DNA of 64,000 nt from Sthenelais limicola (taxonomy: Eukaryota > Annelida > Polychaeta > Phyllodocida > Sigalionidae), in NCBI GenBank assembly GCA_942159475.1, contig OW804094.1:8935555-8999554 (forward strand), read 5' to 3'. The position numbers and the translations under genes were made by a program. Of this stretch, positions 53,314 through 64,000 are shown piece after piece. The stretch's first letter is position 1, and the number at the start of each line of letters is the position of its first letter. The notes under the pieces were generated by a model. That model worked only from the letters and a program-made list of their open reading frames with translations. It ran no database searches and was not told the DNA's origin.

Positions 53314-55299
53314 AATTGCAATGTATTCTGTACATGGCACCTGCTCTAAATAGAAGTCCATCCATTGCATGAACACACAGTGTAAATGGTCCTTTAACGT
53401 TGCCATAGATGGCGCTGACAAACAATATTTGATATTCAATAAATACGGTTGCACATCCATGTTTGATGTTATTTATGGTTGAGTCTGGCCACGATAGCTT
53501 GTATAGTCTCATATGACCACTTCCTATGAATAGATAATGTCCCCTTCCCAAACTACGCATATATTATTGGCTTACCAACGTGCACACTGCAAGACTTCTT
53601 GTGGGCACTGGATATAAGATATCTTCATTTCTTATATGGGTCATGTTGTCAGAAAAGTGCACAATCGTCACATCAAAACATTTAGTAATTACTGTTAAAT
53701 TAGACTGAAAAATAGTCAATCTAAAGTGGTCCCGATGTGCATGATTACATTACTGACCTAGTTTTTACCTGGAAATTTTGACCTGATTTTGACCTGGTGC
53801 TTTACTGGTGGAAATCGTAAACGATTTTGAGGGTCAAACTTGATTTTACAATGCTCTATTGACCCGATTTATAAATACACTTCTAATGCTCTCAGAGATG
53901 CACTTATCACCAGGTGATAAAATGCACTTTTGAAGCACTCAACGATGCACTACTAACCAGGCTATAAAAATCAGTTCTGTTGCACTCAGGGAGAGCAGTT
54001 TCATATCTCTGAATCTCAACAGTATTAAGGCTGGTGAATTCTTCACAGAAATATATTCCCCAATATAAAACAAAAAGTCTATATCAGGGTATGTTACCTT
54101 GTCTTTGCATGGAAATACATAAATTATTTCATCATTATTTCCATCCTGTTAGACATCCTCTGTGTATGAATCATTTCGATGGTTGGTGAGATCAGACACT
54201 CCTAGCTGACTAGCTACACTCATATGTACTGTTATATGGGTGTTTGATCAGGTAGATTCCCAACATTGTACATTATACATATAAACTCTAGAAGAATATC
54301 ACTTATAATATTCATAAGTGTTTGTTAGACAATATCGATAGTGTATAAATGCCACATTAGTGTATTAGCAGTACTTTTATAGTTAAAGAAATTATAAATG
54401 CAATGCAGTGACCTGTCACGCCACCTAGTGAAAAAGAAGTACTGCCACCTGGTGAGGACAAGTCACATAATGGTAAGCCTATGAAGAGATGCATCATGTA
54501 TTGAGAAATGTTGGTAGTATTGTATTCAAGTCTACAAGCGTCCAACCTGCATTAATTATTCATAGTGTCAACATGTTGTAATAAAAACGGGCCTCCTTCA
54601 TTTGATACAAAGCAATAAATTCAAACATCAGTAAATTAATATAGGAATACACCTTATAGACAACTAATTGCATGATTATTATATCGTCCTCCTCTATCTA
54701 TCTATTGTCCCAGAAATTATAATTGGTTTCTTTACACATTGCTCACTATAATTATTCGTCGTGCATTGTATTCCCATTAGTAAATCTACCTCTATCTACC
54801 ACTATCAAAGGGAACAGCTGGAATACCTGGAAAGATCCCAGAAGACCGTAAACCTATTTATCACTGTAAAATTATTTTTTTGACGAATTAAAGATTGCCC
54901 TCTATTGATCTATCTATCTAACATGAAACATGTTAACTCTTATTAAAAATAGTCACTGTCACAATATAATTATATTATTGTTTAGCATAACATATATATC
55001 CGAAATAATTGTGACGTTTATTCATATATTTCTCCACTATTTCATCCCCCAATGGACCCCTCTTCCCCCGCCGCCACCTCCTCCCCATTCGTCCTCCCTC
55101 TTTCACTCACCTCTTTCTGCCACTCTCTCTCTACCTCTCCGATTTTATTTAGAAATATTTGTATTCAGGAAATATATATTTCATTCCAAACAATGTCTAA
55201 CCTATGAGAAACAGCACTTAAACTATATTATAGTTCATGGCTATGCTTACTTTAAACTGTCAAAGTAATGTCTGAGAGGTATATAAAGGGTGTCGCATA
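53314..55299. other. No gene seen; TIR-B fragment inside
   Basis: A TIR-B left end lies at 53637-53725 (TGGGTCATGTTGTCAG). A polypyrimidine tract with long C-runs lies at 55040-55140. No coding region or RNA gene is supported. Confidence 0.45.
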
Positions 55300-55442
55300 C
55301 ACCATTTGTATAATTTGGAAGTTCTCTTATTATGATACTAGTTGTTTTCTTTATATTTGTTCTTTACATATCAATTTCGATGACTTGAAACGTATCACTT
55401 GTGTGGAATTGTTTGTCGAAATAAAATATGTTTTAAAAAACA
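55300..55442 (+). pseudogene. LINE 3' UTR fragment
   Basis: GACTTGAAACGTATCACTTG and GGAATTGTTTGTCGAAATAA match the end of the truncated LINE at 22593-22650, ending in AATAAA and an A-rich tract. It is a very short 5'-truncated insertion of that subfamily. Confidence 0.7.
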
Positions 55443-56200
55443 CTCCATAGGAACCATACTACTTCGATTCAGGTGTTACTGAGAACATTATGCAATATAA
55501 ATCGATAGGTACTACTACAGCCTTAATTGAATATAGAATAGATTAAACTTTTTTTGTTCATTTTCACCGAGTTGGTGAGGAAGTTATCTCTAGTTTTTAG
55601 ATGAGGAATGGGGCGGGAATTTGATGTGTCATATTAATATAATTTATTTTGTTCATGAATCTTGTTATACTACATGTATTATTGAGTAAGAATACACTAC
55701 AAATAGGTTTCAACTGTTCCTGCCTTCCCATTGTGACGGGCTTCCTTAAGGTGTTAAAGCTTTGGTAAGAGTTGTGTGTCAACATTATGAGAGTGTTAGG
55801 GCTACTCTGGAAGGGGGTTCGCACTAGATTGACACCCCCAGCTCTTCTCCCCCTCCATATCCACCGGGGACAACCATAAGGGGGTAGAAGATAATGGGTG
55901 TAATCCCTATGTAATAACTAGCAGTCTTCCGGGAATCTCTAATTATCATAAACGCCTGTTTCAAAGTCATTTTGCCTCCATATATTATATGGTGAACAGG
56001 TATGAACCATATATACATCATATATGAGTGAACTATACACCTTAAGGAAGCCTGTTATTTAAGAAGCTAAGGGATATAGAGAGGAACTGTAGGTATTGTA
56101 ACATTGTAAGTCTTAAAGGACAAAACAATTGATGGATAAAGCATATGTGTATGTGTCTGAATATTAACTCATTTTGGACCTTTACAATATTATATCCCAT
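55443..56200. other. No gene seen
   Basis: AT-rich; nothing recognised. Confidence 0.45.
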
Positions 56201-56375
56201 AAGTGATGTGTGACAGGATAACGAGTCACAAGTATAAGAAAAATTCACATTTTTTAATGTGGTTAATCGCAAGTTCTCTTGATTGGAATCATATAATTGT
56301 TGGGGTGCTGAGATGAGTAAGGAGTGAAGAAATGAAACAAATTGATACAATTTATAGACATTCATTAAAGGCCAA
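56201..56375. repeat. TIR-A fragment, degenerate left half
   Basis: AGTGATGTGTGACAGGATAA with GAGTCACAAGT, then diverged interior. Confidence 0.55.
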
Positions 56376-56629
56376 ATATTCTTCTTTATTTCAAAGGTTT
56401 GTCCATTTATCACTTGTTCAAATATTCTAACTGTATGGAACATACACATCTACACCCGATTAAGATACCTAATTTTGATATGCATTTTAAAGTGCATGAG
56501 TTGATGCACCATGCATCAGGTGTAAAACCAGGTGTAAAACTGCTTTTTTGAGAGGATTGCAGTTTTGTGACTGTTCAGATGCAGTTTTACATGCAGTGGC
56601 TGATTTTACAATGCACATCGGGGTCTGGC

Positions 56630-57480
56630 CACTGTCGACAAAATGGTGTCGATGCAAAGACGATGGAATTGCTGGCGATATCGATGAGGAGGGTTATCGG
56701 TGGTGGCATCATCTTGGCATTGACAAGGTAAAAAAGCTCAGCAGCTATAGATCTTATTTTCATGCTTTTATATGAGGAATCCCATTAACTTCTCATCACC
56801 ACTACCCTTACCAATGCAATTTTTACATCGCCCGGTCATCAACAGTCATCGCTGGCTACTACCGAAGGCATAGGGATGGTAAGTCAATGCAAAGACGATG
56901 CAATGGATTTCACAAAAATCTTATTGAATAGCGAAGATGAGCAAGCAAACCTATCGCCATTGACCTAACTTAACCCTGGCATTTCTTGTGCTGACGTCAC
57001 CACTTCCGGGGTGTATGCATAGGTAATGAGGTAGGATACGGGCGCTAAAACGTACCGATACCCTCTGCTACGCTGACCCATTATGCATCTATATTGTGTA
57101 AGATTAGCAGCTATTTGAATGCGAATAATGTCATGATGTTAAAGTTTAAACATTATTTGAAGCAGCCCTTGCTGGAATTCTTTCTCCAATGAATTTTTTT
57201 AATCAAAACTAGCTTCGGAATAGACCCTCTGTCTAAATGGTGGTCTCAGTGGGACACTGGTGCCATAACCAGCGCCGCCGGCTGCCGGCTTCTCATGGAG
57301 GGCGCTACCGTCGCACATCATTAGGTTACGTACCAGTGCTCATCCAAGTACAGGTGAAGCATCCCGATAGGGACCCACGACTCACGATAGGTTAGGTTTA
57401 GGTCAAAGCGATGCGCGCTGTCTGCTCAGCCTCCCTACTACCTCATCTCAAACGCATCGCCAACAATTTTGTTGACAGTG
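56630..57480. repeat. TIR-E copy with internal extra DNA
   Basis: Ends CACTGTCGACAAAAT and ATTTTGTTGACAGTG, the same as at 7123-7577, but 851 bp long. The segment about 56960-57440 does not match the shorter copy and may be an insertion or the fuller form of the element. It includes a GC-rich patch near 57250-57310. Confidence 0.7.
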
Positions 57481-57495
57481 GCTTGACCACTTAGG

Positions 57496-57645
57496 GTTCA
57501 TCTAAGTATATTTGGGACTGCCCTGATTCATACAATCTATATGATTATGTTGAACGGAATTTTTAATCTAATTATTGTCTCAAATTCGGATTATCTGAGA
57601 ATATTTGTGGAGGCGAATTGTACATTTTCTTATGATTTGACCCAT
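57496..57645. repeat. TIR-B fragment, right part
   Basis: Retains GTATATTTGGGACTG-like interior and the TACATTTTCTTATGATTTGA end before CCCATA. Confidence 0.7.
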
Positions 57646-57699
57646 ATAAATGTTTTCTGCTGTCAAACGAGCTGGTAGGTATTGACTGCTGGTTTGTAT

Positions 57700-57924
57700 A
57701 TGAGTCAGATCGTCAGAAAATGGCAGCTCTACACATTTAGAAAATTCTGCTAAATAAAGCTGAAAAAATGGTAAATACTGGGTATATCTGTGTATGTCTG
57801 GTATTGGGGGATGTGAACGATGTTTTGGTTAAGTTGAATTATATTTCAAATCTAATTTCTGTCTTAAGTGTTAATGTGAGAGATTTGCTGAAATTAATTG
57901 TACATTTTCTGGCGGTTTGTCCCA
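57700..57924. repeat. TIR-B copy
   Basis: From TGAGTCAGATCGTCAG to GGCGGTTTGTCCCA. The 45 bp after each of this and the preceding copy (ATAAATGTTTYYTGCTGTCA) are alike, so the pair arose by duplication of a larger segment. Confidence 0.78.
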
Positions 57925-58195
57925 TATAAATGTTTCTTGCTGTCAAACAACCTGGTAGGTATTGTGTATTCATATCGTGGTATGTGACATGGTTTTAGAT
58001 GAATACGTTGACGGAGTCAATTAGGAAGCTGGAATGATTATTTGTTTGGGATGCACCACCGACAAGATCAAGTGACAACCTCCATTAAATAAGAGCCCAC
58101 CATGCAGGCAACCAATACATTGATACCTCATCCCCAATTGTTCTGCTTCGTTTGGTAACCAATCCCGCATACTGTCATACCCAATATAAAGCCCA

Positions 58196-58431
58196 TGGGT
58201 CAGATTTTCAGGAAATGTACAATTGGCACCTCTACACATTTAGTATTTCTGCTAAATTAGACTGAAAAATGGTCAATACAAGGTATATCTGGGTATATTT
58301 GGTATAGCATTGATTTAAAGTATGTGTTTTGCTATGTTAAACTGCATTTTAAAGCTCATTTTCTTCTTAAATGAGGGTTATTTGAGAGGATTGGTGAAGG
58401 TGAATTCTACATTTTCTGAAAATCTGACCCA
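58196..58431. repeat. TIR-B copy, full length
   Basis: From TGGGTCAGATTTTCAGG to AAAATCTGACCCA, flanked by TA on the right. Confidence 0.87.
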
Positions 58432-58805
58432 TAATGTTCAATGTCAAACCCAATATAAAGCACATGCATGTCACATTGTAATCTCTTCCCTCGAGAATAA
58501 GCATTGGAAAAGTGAATACCAGGTTGGTGCATTGGGGCTCCAAACCCCTGAATATTGATGGATTTTAGAGCAATGATAAGTTCTTTTCCCAAATTAGATT
58601 TTGGCTGAGCAACTCAATGATAAGTGGGTTTAGGGGAAGAGTAAATCAGTAGAGACAATTGCTCCCAACTCGTCCTCCTCCCCTGGGTTTAGATGTAAAT
58701 TGTACAGGTTTAAAGGTTCCATACGGTCTGAAAGTTCAAAAGGGAAGCATATATGGGTCAGATCATCAGCAAATGTACTGTAATGTAATGTATGCAATTG
58801 TATTT

Positions 58806-59169
58806 TGAATTTGATATTTTTCAAAGCGTTTTTTCGCACAATATCTTTATTGAAATGCTCTGATTCTGAGAGGGTTTAGCACTTATAGGCATATGAATCC
58901 ATGTAACAAATTTCGGAACATTGTATAAAGTATATTTTTGCATTTTGAAGGCCTTCGTATGGAGTATATCTAGTTATTTTACTGGTAACTACCCATCCAG
59001 AAACATTTTTTCAGAATAAAAATATCAAACTCAAAATATAGAAATACATATTAGGTGTCCCAGTGTTTCCTATCATTGGAATCGGCTTGATCTCCTCTTT
59101 TCAAATTTGATGATATCTCAAAATCCATATTTTGCGACTCATGACTCATTTTCCTAAAAACGAATTACA
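58806..59169. repeat. TIR-A copy lacking left arm
   Basis: Starts at TTGATATTTTTCAAAGCG and ends AAAAACGAATTACA. Confidence 0.82.
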
Positions 59170-59780
59170 TTTTAATGTGAAAATAGATAAGATAAAATAA
59201 ATAGTCATTCAATAGTCGTTGACATACTTTAGCTTTTTAGAATGAATATCTGAACGTTTTTCTGCAATGAGGATCCCCCAGTCCCCACCCTATACTATTG
59301 AGCAATACGCACTGCAGTGTACAGACATGCGCAGTAAGACAGGCTACTCCTCTATTGTACATTGTAATCTGTAAATAGATAAAATTAAATATATAGTCGT
59401 TCACTCGGTTACCCCGCCTATGTTTTATAACATTTATGGTAGAGACATACTATTTTAAAAAGAATATTTGTACGTTTTTCTGCAATAAGGATCCCCCAGC
59501 CACCACCCACTACTACCCACTACTACACAGTCCCCTGCTCCAAGAATTATGTCGAATCCAATCAATATAGAGCATGAATGACAAAGACAACTGATTTCTA
59601 GTCACGTAACTTGAGCTCATGTTCTTTGTTCTATCAATTGTCCTGGGATCTTTCTCCTCCCGCTAGGACTTAGGCCTTCTTTTTGGAAGGCCTCTCTGTT
59701 TTAGCTCAAACTCTAAATATAAATAATAAAATAGCTATGTGTGTTATATTCTAAATTTCTAAGAAGTTGGAAATAAGCAT
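59170..59780. other. No gene; local duplication
   Basis: GTTTTTCTGCAATGAGGATC near 59254 recurs near 59475, with the AAATAGTCATTC block before each, so a ~200-bp segment is duplicated. Nothing coding. Confidence 0.5.
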
Positions 59781-60115
59781 ACTCATAATATTGGGTATAA
59801 ATACCCAGTTCAGTACGTATACATATAAATAACCATACTCATACTATTAGGTATAAATACTCAGTTCAGTATGTATATAATAATATTATGTATAAATAAT
59901 CATACTCATAATATTAGGTATGAATACTCAGTTCAGTATGTATATATATAAATAACCACACTCATAATATAAATACCCAGCCCAGAATGTATATGTATAA
60001 ATATAAATACTCATGATATTAGGTATGAAAACTCAGTTCAGTATGTATAACTACTCATAATCTTGGGTATAAATACTCAGCTCAGTATATATCCATATAA
60101 ATATAAATACTCATG
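59781..60115 (+). repeat. Degenerate tandem repeat, ~55-bp units
   Basis: Units begin ACTCATAATATTRGGTATRA at 59781, 59836, 59904, 59960, 60009, 60053 and 60109. Spacings run from 44 to 68 bp. Confidence 0.82.
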
Positions 60116-60260
60116 GCGTCAGGATCTAATGGAATTGAAGCCAATGTAATGAAGTGGGAAGCTGCCTAATGCCACAGGACTCCAGTAGAGGGAGCTGGTG
60201 TATCAGGAGCATAATATGGTGCCCAGGATCCGCCTCTTTGCCACACACTCTGTGAACAAG

Positions 60261-60424
60261 TGGTTCACATGAACATGAGTCACAAGTCATAAAATTGATA
60301 TTTTTCAAAGTGTGTTATTCACAAGATCTCTTTAATGGAATGCTCCCATTTTGGAGGTAGCCAGTGCTTTAAATCGTGTGAATAAATGTATCAAATTTCA
60401 AGACAATGCATTACAGTTATCGAT
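60261..60424. repeat. TIR-A fragment, left half
   Basis: GAACATGAGTCACAAGTCAT followed by the ATATTTTTCAAAGTGTG block. Confidence 0.7.
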
Positions 60425-60445
60425 ACATTTCTAATGTATAGAGCT

Positions 60446-60719
60446 GCCAACAGGAAAATGACTCACAAGTCGCAAAATTGATCATTTTCAAAGTGTTTTA
60501 TTCACAAGATCTCTTTAGTGGGATGTTGCCATTTTTAGAGTAGCTAATGCTTAAAGTTGTATGAATACATGTATTAAATTTCAAGACAGTGCATGACATT
60601 TATTAATGCATTTCTAAAGTCATCCCAGAATGTATATCGAGCTACTTTACTGGTAATTGTCATCTCATATTTTCAGATGTGATGACATCTCAAAATCGAT
60701 TTTTGTCTAACACATCACA
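60446..60719. repeat. TIR-A copy, diverged subtype
   Basis: From AACAGGAAAATGACTCACAA to TAACACATCACA. It shares the AGTAGCTAATGCTT-type interior with the fragment just upstream, unlike most copies. Confidence 0.75.
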
Positions 60720-61544
60720 GATGGTTTACAGGCTATCTGGCCTTTCATACGCCTCATTAAATGATGAATCACTCGTAAAATATCTGCAACTACTAATGGA
60801 AGATAACATTCTATGCTTATACTGGAATATAATCCAGTGCTTCTATGAAGGTTATGCCAAACGTAATGCATTTAGTATGATATCACCTATCATCCAATTG
60901 AATATATAACTTTGTTATACACACATTGCTCTGAAAACAACATATCTAGAGTGATTTACACATAGTGCGTATTTCACTAGTGATTTATGTGGGGTTGTCA
61001 TGGCAACCATTCTTCATTTAACTACGGTTACCAGTACAATTCAATTGTTTTACTTAATTTGTTTCTATTTTCATGATTGAAAGCATGTATAATAAATATG
61101 TTAACTAACGTGTTGGTTTCAGTCGCTTAGAATATTGCACTTGCTGCTACGCAACTCATGCAATATTCATGCTCCTTCAACCAACTTGTTAGTTAACATG
61201 TATTTAGATAGAGATAGATAGAAATAGAAAAGGCACCAAGTGTATGTTGAATGGAATGCCCCTGACTTGTGAAGTGTGGATGTGAAATGATTGGAAGCTC
61301 TATTGAAATCCTAGTTGAGCACTTGAGCTAGAGCAGAAAGGTGGAAGGAAATTGAGTGGCCTATACTAGCCAGCTTCTGTAGTAGAGAGGTCTAAGCGGC
61401 ATGTGATCCTTGGGGAGTTATAGGAAAGAAGGTAATAAGACATTTGATCTTAAAGCCAGAAGCAAGACAAGATTTCTGTCTCTCTCTCCCTTCTTCTCTA
61501 TCTCTATTTCTTGGGTATGATCATAAACTGCCTCCATCTCAGCC
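60720..61544. other. No gene seen
   Basis: AT-rich; no domain or repeat family recognised apart from a purine/pyrimidine-rich stretch near 61470-61510. Confidence 0.45.
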
Positions 61545-61936
61545 CCCCCGCCCTTGATATAACCTTTCAATGTGTTGATGAGGGCGTGAAGCAACCAATC
61601 CCACTCACTCACTCCCTCTCAGCTCTCCCGCCCTTGATATAACCATATTAGATGTGTTGATAAGGGTGTAAAGGAACCAATCTCACTCACTCACTCCCTC
61701 TCAGCTCTCCCACCCTTGATATAACCTTTCAATGTGTTGATGAGGGTGTAAAACAACCAATTGCACTCACTCACTCGCTCTCAGCTCTCCCGCCCTTGAT
61801 ACAACCTTTCAATGTGTTGATGAGGGTGTAAAACAACCAATTGCACTCACTCACTCCCTCTCAGCTCTCCCGCCCTTGATACAACCTTTCAATGTGTTGA
61901 TAAGGGCATAAAGCAACCAATCTCACTCACTCACTC
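61545..61936 (+). repeat. Satellite array, second locus, five ~80-bp units
   Basis: Same family as 27124-27716. GTGTTGATRAGGG starts at 61572, 61654, 61734, 61814 and 61894 (spacings 82, 80, 80, 80). Most units have CTTTCAAT where the first array has CTTCAAT, so each array has its own diagnostic base. Confidence 0.92.
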
Positions 61937-62262
61937 GTGGATTTTGAGATATCACCATATTTGAAAAGAGGTTATCAAGGTGATTCCAATGAATGTAAAC
62001 ATTAAGGACCTTTTATCTTTTTAGCTAGAAATTTTCATTTTTGAAAAAAAAAACGTTTGCAATTTTTCTGGGTGGATAATAACCATTAAAGCAGCTAAAT
62101 ATATTCAATGGGATGATCTAAGAAACACACTGATATGATAATAAACTAAAACAGTCTAAAACATCTTTGGTAGATATATTCATACAACCACAAGACCTAG
62201 ACACTCCAAATATGAAAATATTCCAAGAAAGATATCTTGTAAGTAAACGACTTTTTTGTATT
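61937..62262. repeat. TIR-A copy lacking both ends
   Basis: Starts GTGGATTTTGAGATATCACC directly at the end of the satellite and fades near TTTTTTGTATTTTGAAAAG. Confidence 0.75.
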
Positions 62263-62527
62263 TTGAAAAGGAGGAATTTACAAAAGTAATAGAAACAGCA
62301 TGTATCTAGGAGTGTAGGACACAGGGTGAGCGATCGGGTCATCATAGAGTAAATCTTGCAGCAGTAAATGCAATTTTGCCACCTGAAGGTCAATCGATAC
62401 TTGCGTTAACACCGGAAGTGACCTCTGACCTGCGGAAGGGTTACCCTGGACAGGAAGTGGAATGAGTTGGTGGAGACATGCGCATGGGTCAGGACACAGG
62501 GGCGTGTACAATCAGACACCTGTAGCT

Positions 62528-62575
62528 ATAGGGGAGTTGCATTATAGGGGAGTTGCATTATAGGGGAGTTGCATT
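62528..62575 (+). repeat. Three tandem copies of the TIR-C end
   Basis: ATAGGGGAGTTGCATT repeated three times exactly (16-bp period), then ATTAGCCACTG. A further single copy lies at 63220-63240. Confidence 0.88.
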
Positions 62576-62588
62576 AGCCACTGCCAGA

Positions 62589-63112
62589 TGTCATGTGTAT
62601 CAGTAAATGAATCACAAGTCGCAAAATTGATATTTTTCAAAGTGTTTTTTCACATAATCTCTTCATTGAAATGTTCTGATTTTTAGAGGGTTCATTAATT
62701 ATAGTCATACACAGGCATGTAACAGATTTCAGGACTTTGTATCAAATATATCCTTGCGTTTTGAAGGCCTTTTGTTTGGAGTATATTTAGTGACTTTACT
62801 GGTAATTACTCATCTAGAAACATTGCAAATTTTTTTTCAATTCAATTCAAGAATTCTTTATTGCAGCAGATCTTTTTACAATAAGGTGGTTCAACAATCT
62901 AAATAAACAGGTGTGTAGATAGGTCTTCCTTTTGGTGCCTGACAAACCCTTTGCCAACATAAAATATAAACTAAAAATTTAGAAATGTATATTAGGTGTC
63001 CTCTAGTGTTTACTATCATTGAGATCAGCTTGATCTCATCTTTTCAAATATAGTGATATCTCAAAAATCCATATTTTGCGACTTATTACTAATTTTCCTA
63101 AAACGGATCACA
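62589..63112. repeat. TIR-A copy carrying a small retroposon tail
   Basis: Left arm TGTCATGTGTATCAG, right end AAACGGATCACA. About 120 bp (62838-62958) is foreign: it begins with repeated TTCAA and TTCTTTATTGCAGCAG, which on the minus strand reads as AATAAAGAA plus a TTGAA-repeat tail. Confidence 0.75.
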
Positions 63113-63259
63113 TGCTGGAAAAGATGAGATTAAGCCGTTTTAAGTTTGGTTTCCTTATGTTTGAAAAAAGTTCGCAAAATTTTTGGGTTTTTCAGTTCCA
63201 ATGAAGACATCTTTAGCTATAGGGGAGTTACATTAGCCACTAAGACATTTTGTGTAATA

Positions 63260-64000
63260 GGTGTGTAATCCAACGAGTCAAGATTTTTAAATACTTGGGT
63301 TGCAGTATAGATGAAAAATTGACACTAAACACCCATGTTAATAACATGATTCAATCGGCGAACTGGAAACTCGGTGAACTACACAGACGTAAAAAATTGA
63401 TAAATGGTCGATTGTGTATTATTATCTTTAAAACATTTATCTTGCCATTGGTGGAGTATGCAAATGCATTAATTGGCACAGCGGCCACAGGCTTGCTAAA
63501 AAAATTAGATCGAACCCTTAACAGGGCGTTGCGGATTGCATATGGTAGTAATATCTCTTTAGAGGAGAAATATGCCAAAGCCAAAATCATGCCGTTAGAG
63601 ATAAGAAGAAAAATTTCTATGCTAAAACTAATCCATTCAAAAAGGGTAGATTACCTAAAGAAACCCACATCTACCACAGAGCTAAGAAATTGTAATGAAC
63701 CAAAATTATACTTGGCTAGACCAAGGTCTGATAGGTTCAAGAACAGTTTGTATTACGCAGGTCTGAAAACATGGAACGATTTGCCCTTACATATAAGGGA
63801 GATTGGGGATATATATCTATTTGAGGATGCATTGAAAATCCAGTTCTCTACTATATGAGTCGTCTTGCTTAACTTGGGAATTTGTCCGACGTTGAGTTTT
63901 GTTTTTAACAGCCATGTTCTTAAAATAGTAAAATGCGGTGACAATATCTATTGGTGGAACAAATGACTTGATGGGAGATTTCCTATTATGTAATGTGTAT
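63260..64000 (+). pseudogene. 5'-truncated LINE, ORF2 C-terminal part
   Basis: The frame to 63858 gives about 200 residues: RVKIFKYLGCSID, the block that follows the RT palm in LINE ORF2, then the LPLVEYAN segment and a tail with TWNDLP, the counterpart of MWNKLP in the 1721-4615 ORF. The endonuclease and RT catalytic parts are missing, and the copy begins just after a TIR-C end. Sequence differs clearly from the intact LINE, so it is another family. The 3' UTR runs past the window end. Confidence 0.8.

Overview
The window looks like gene-poor, repeat-dense chromosomal DNA from an animal, most likely a marine invertebrate. Support for this is a Ty3/gypsy-type LTR retrotransposon, several CR1/jockey-like non-LTR (LINE) copies, a Penelope-like hammerhead motif, and dozens of short terminal-inverted-repeat (TIR) elements packed into AT-rich DNA. 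I found no convincing host gene, rRNA, tRNA or CRISPR array. The phylum cannot be fixed from what I can read.

Layout. 1-5037: a LINE with an APE endonuclease/reverse transcriptase ORF (1721-4615) and a poly(A) 3' end, preceded by an ORF (2-790, cut by the window edge) carrying most of a NADAR domain. 5038-8828: small TIR elements. 8833-21418: an apparently intact 12.6-kb Ty3/gypsy element. It has two 425-bp LTRs that read as identical, a TATG target duplication, a primer-binding site and a purine tract. It carries gag, then pol joined by a textbook -1 frameshift site, then a large third ORF for a zinc-finger/coiled-coil protein of unknown function behind its own candidate TATA promoter. 21419-63245: mosaic repeat DNA with no intact gene. 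63260-64000: the 3' part of another LINE.

Repeat families named here. TIR-A: about 400 bp, ends TGTGATGTGTTTCAGGAAAA and its inverse, with an AP-1-like TGAGTCA in each arm; about 30 copies. TIR-B: about 237 bp, ends TGGGTCAGATTTTC; about 20 copies; TA target. TIR-C: about 350 bp, ends CAATAGGGGANTTGCAT. TIR-E: ends CACTGTCGACAAAAT. Single TIR elements lie at 24962-25449 (hAT-like, 7-bp target duplication), 30133-30320, 39487-39998 (TA target) and 40275-40729 (106-bp arms). Two arrays of the same roughly 79-bp satellite lie 34 kb apart. Nested insertions (TIR-B in TIR-A at 32576, the 39487 element in a repeated unit, the LINE in TIR-A at 5037) give pre-insertion sites and a relative age order.

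How the parts work together. In the LTR element the LTRs would drive a genomic RNA. Gag would form the particle. About one ribosome in several would be expected to slip at GGGAAAT to make Gag-Pol (protease, RT, RNase H, integrase with an AT-hook tail). A separate downstream transcript could make the third protein. In the LINE, the NADAR protein, if it belongs to the element, would be ORF1 and could act on ADP-ribosylated nucleic acid. That role is inferred, not shown.
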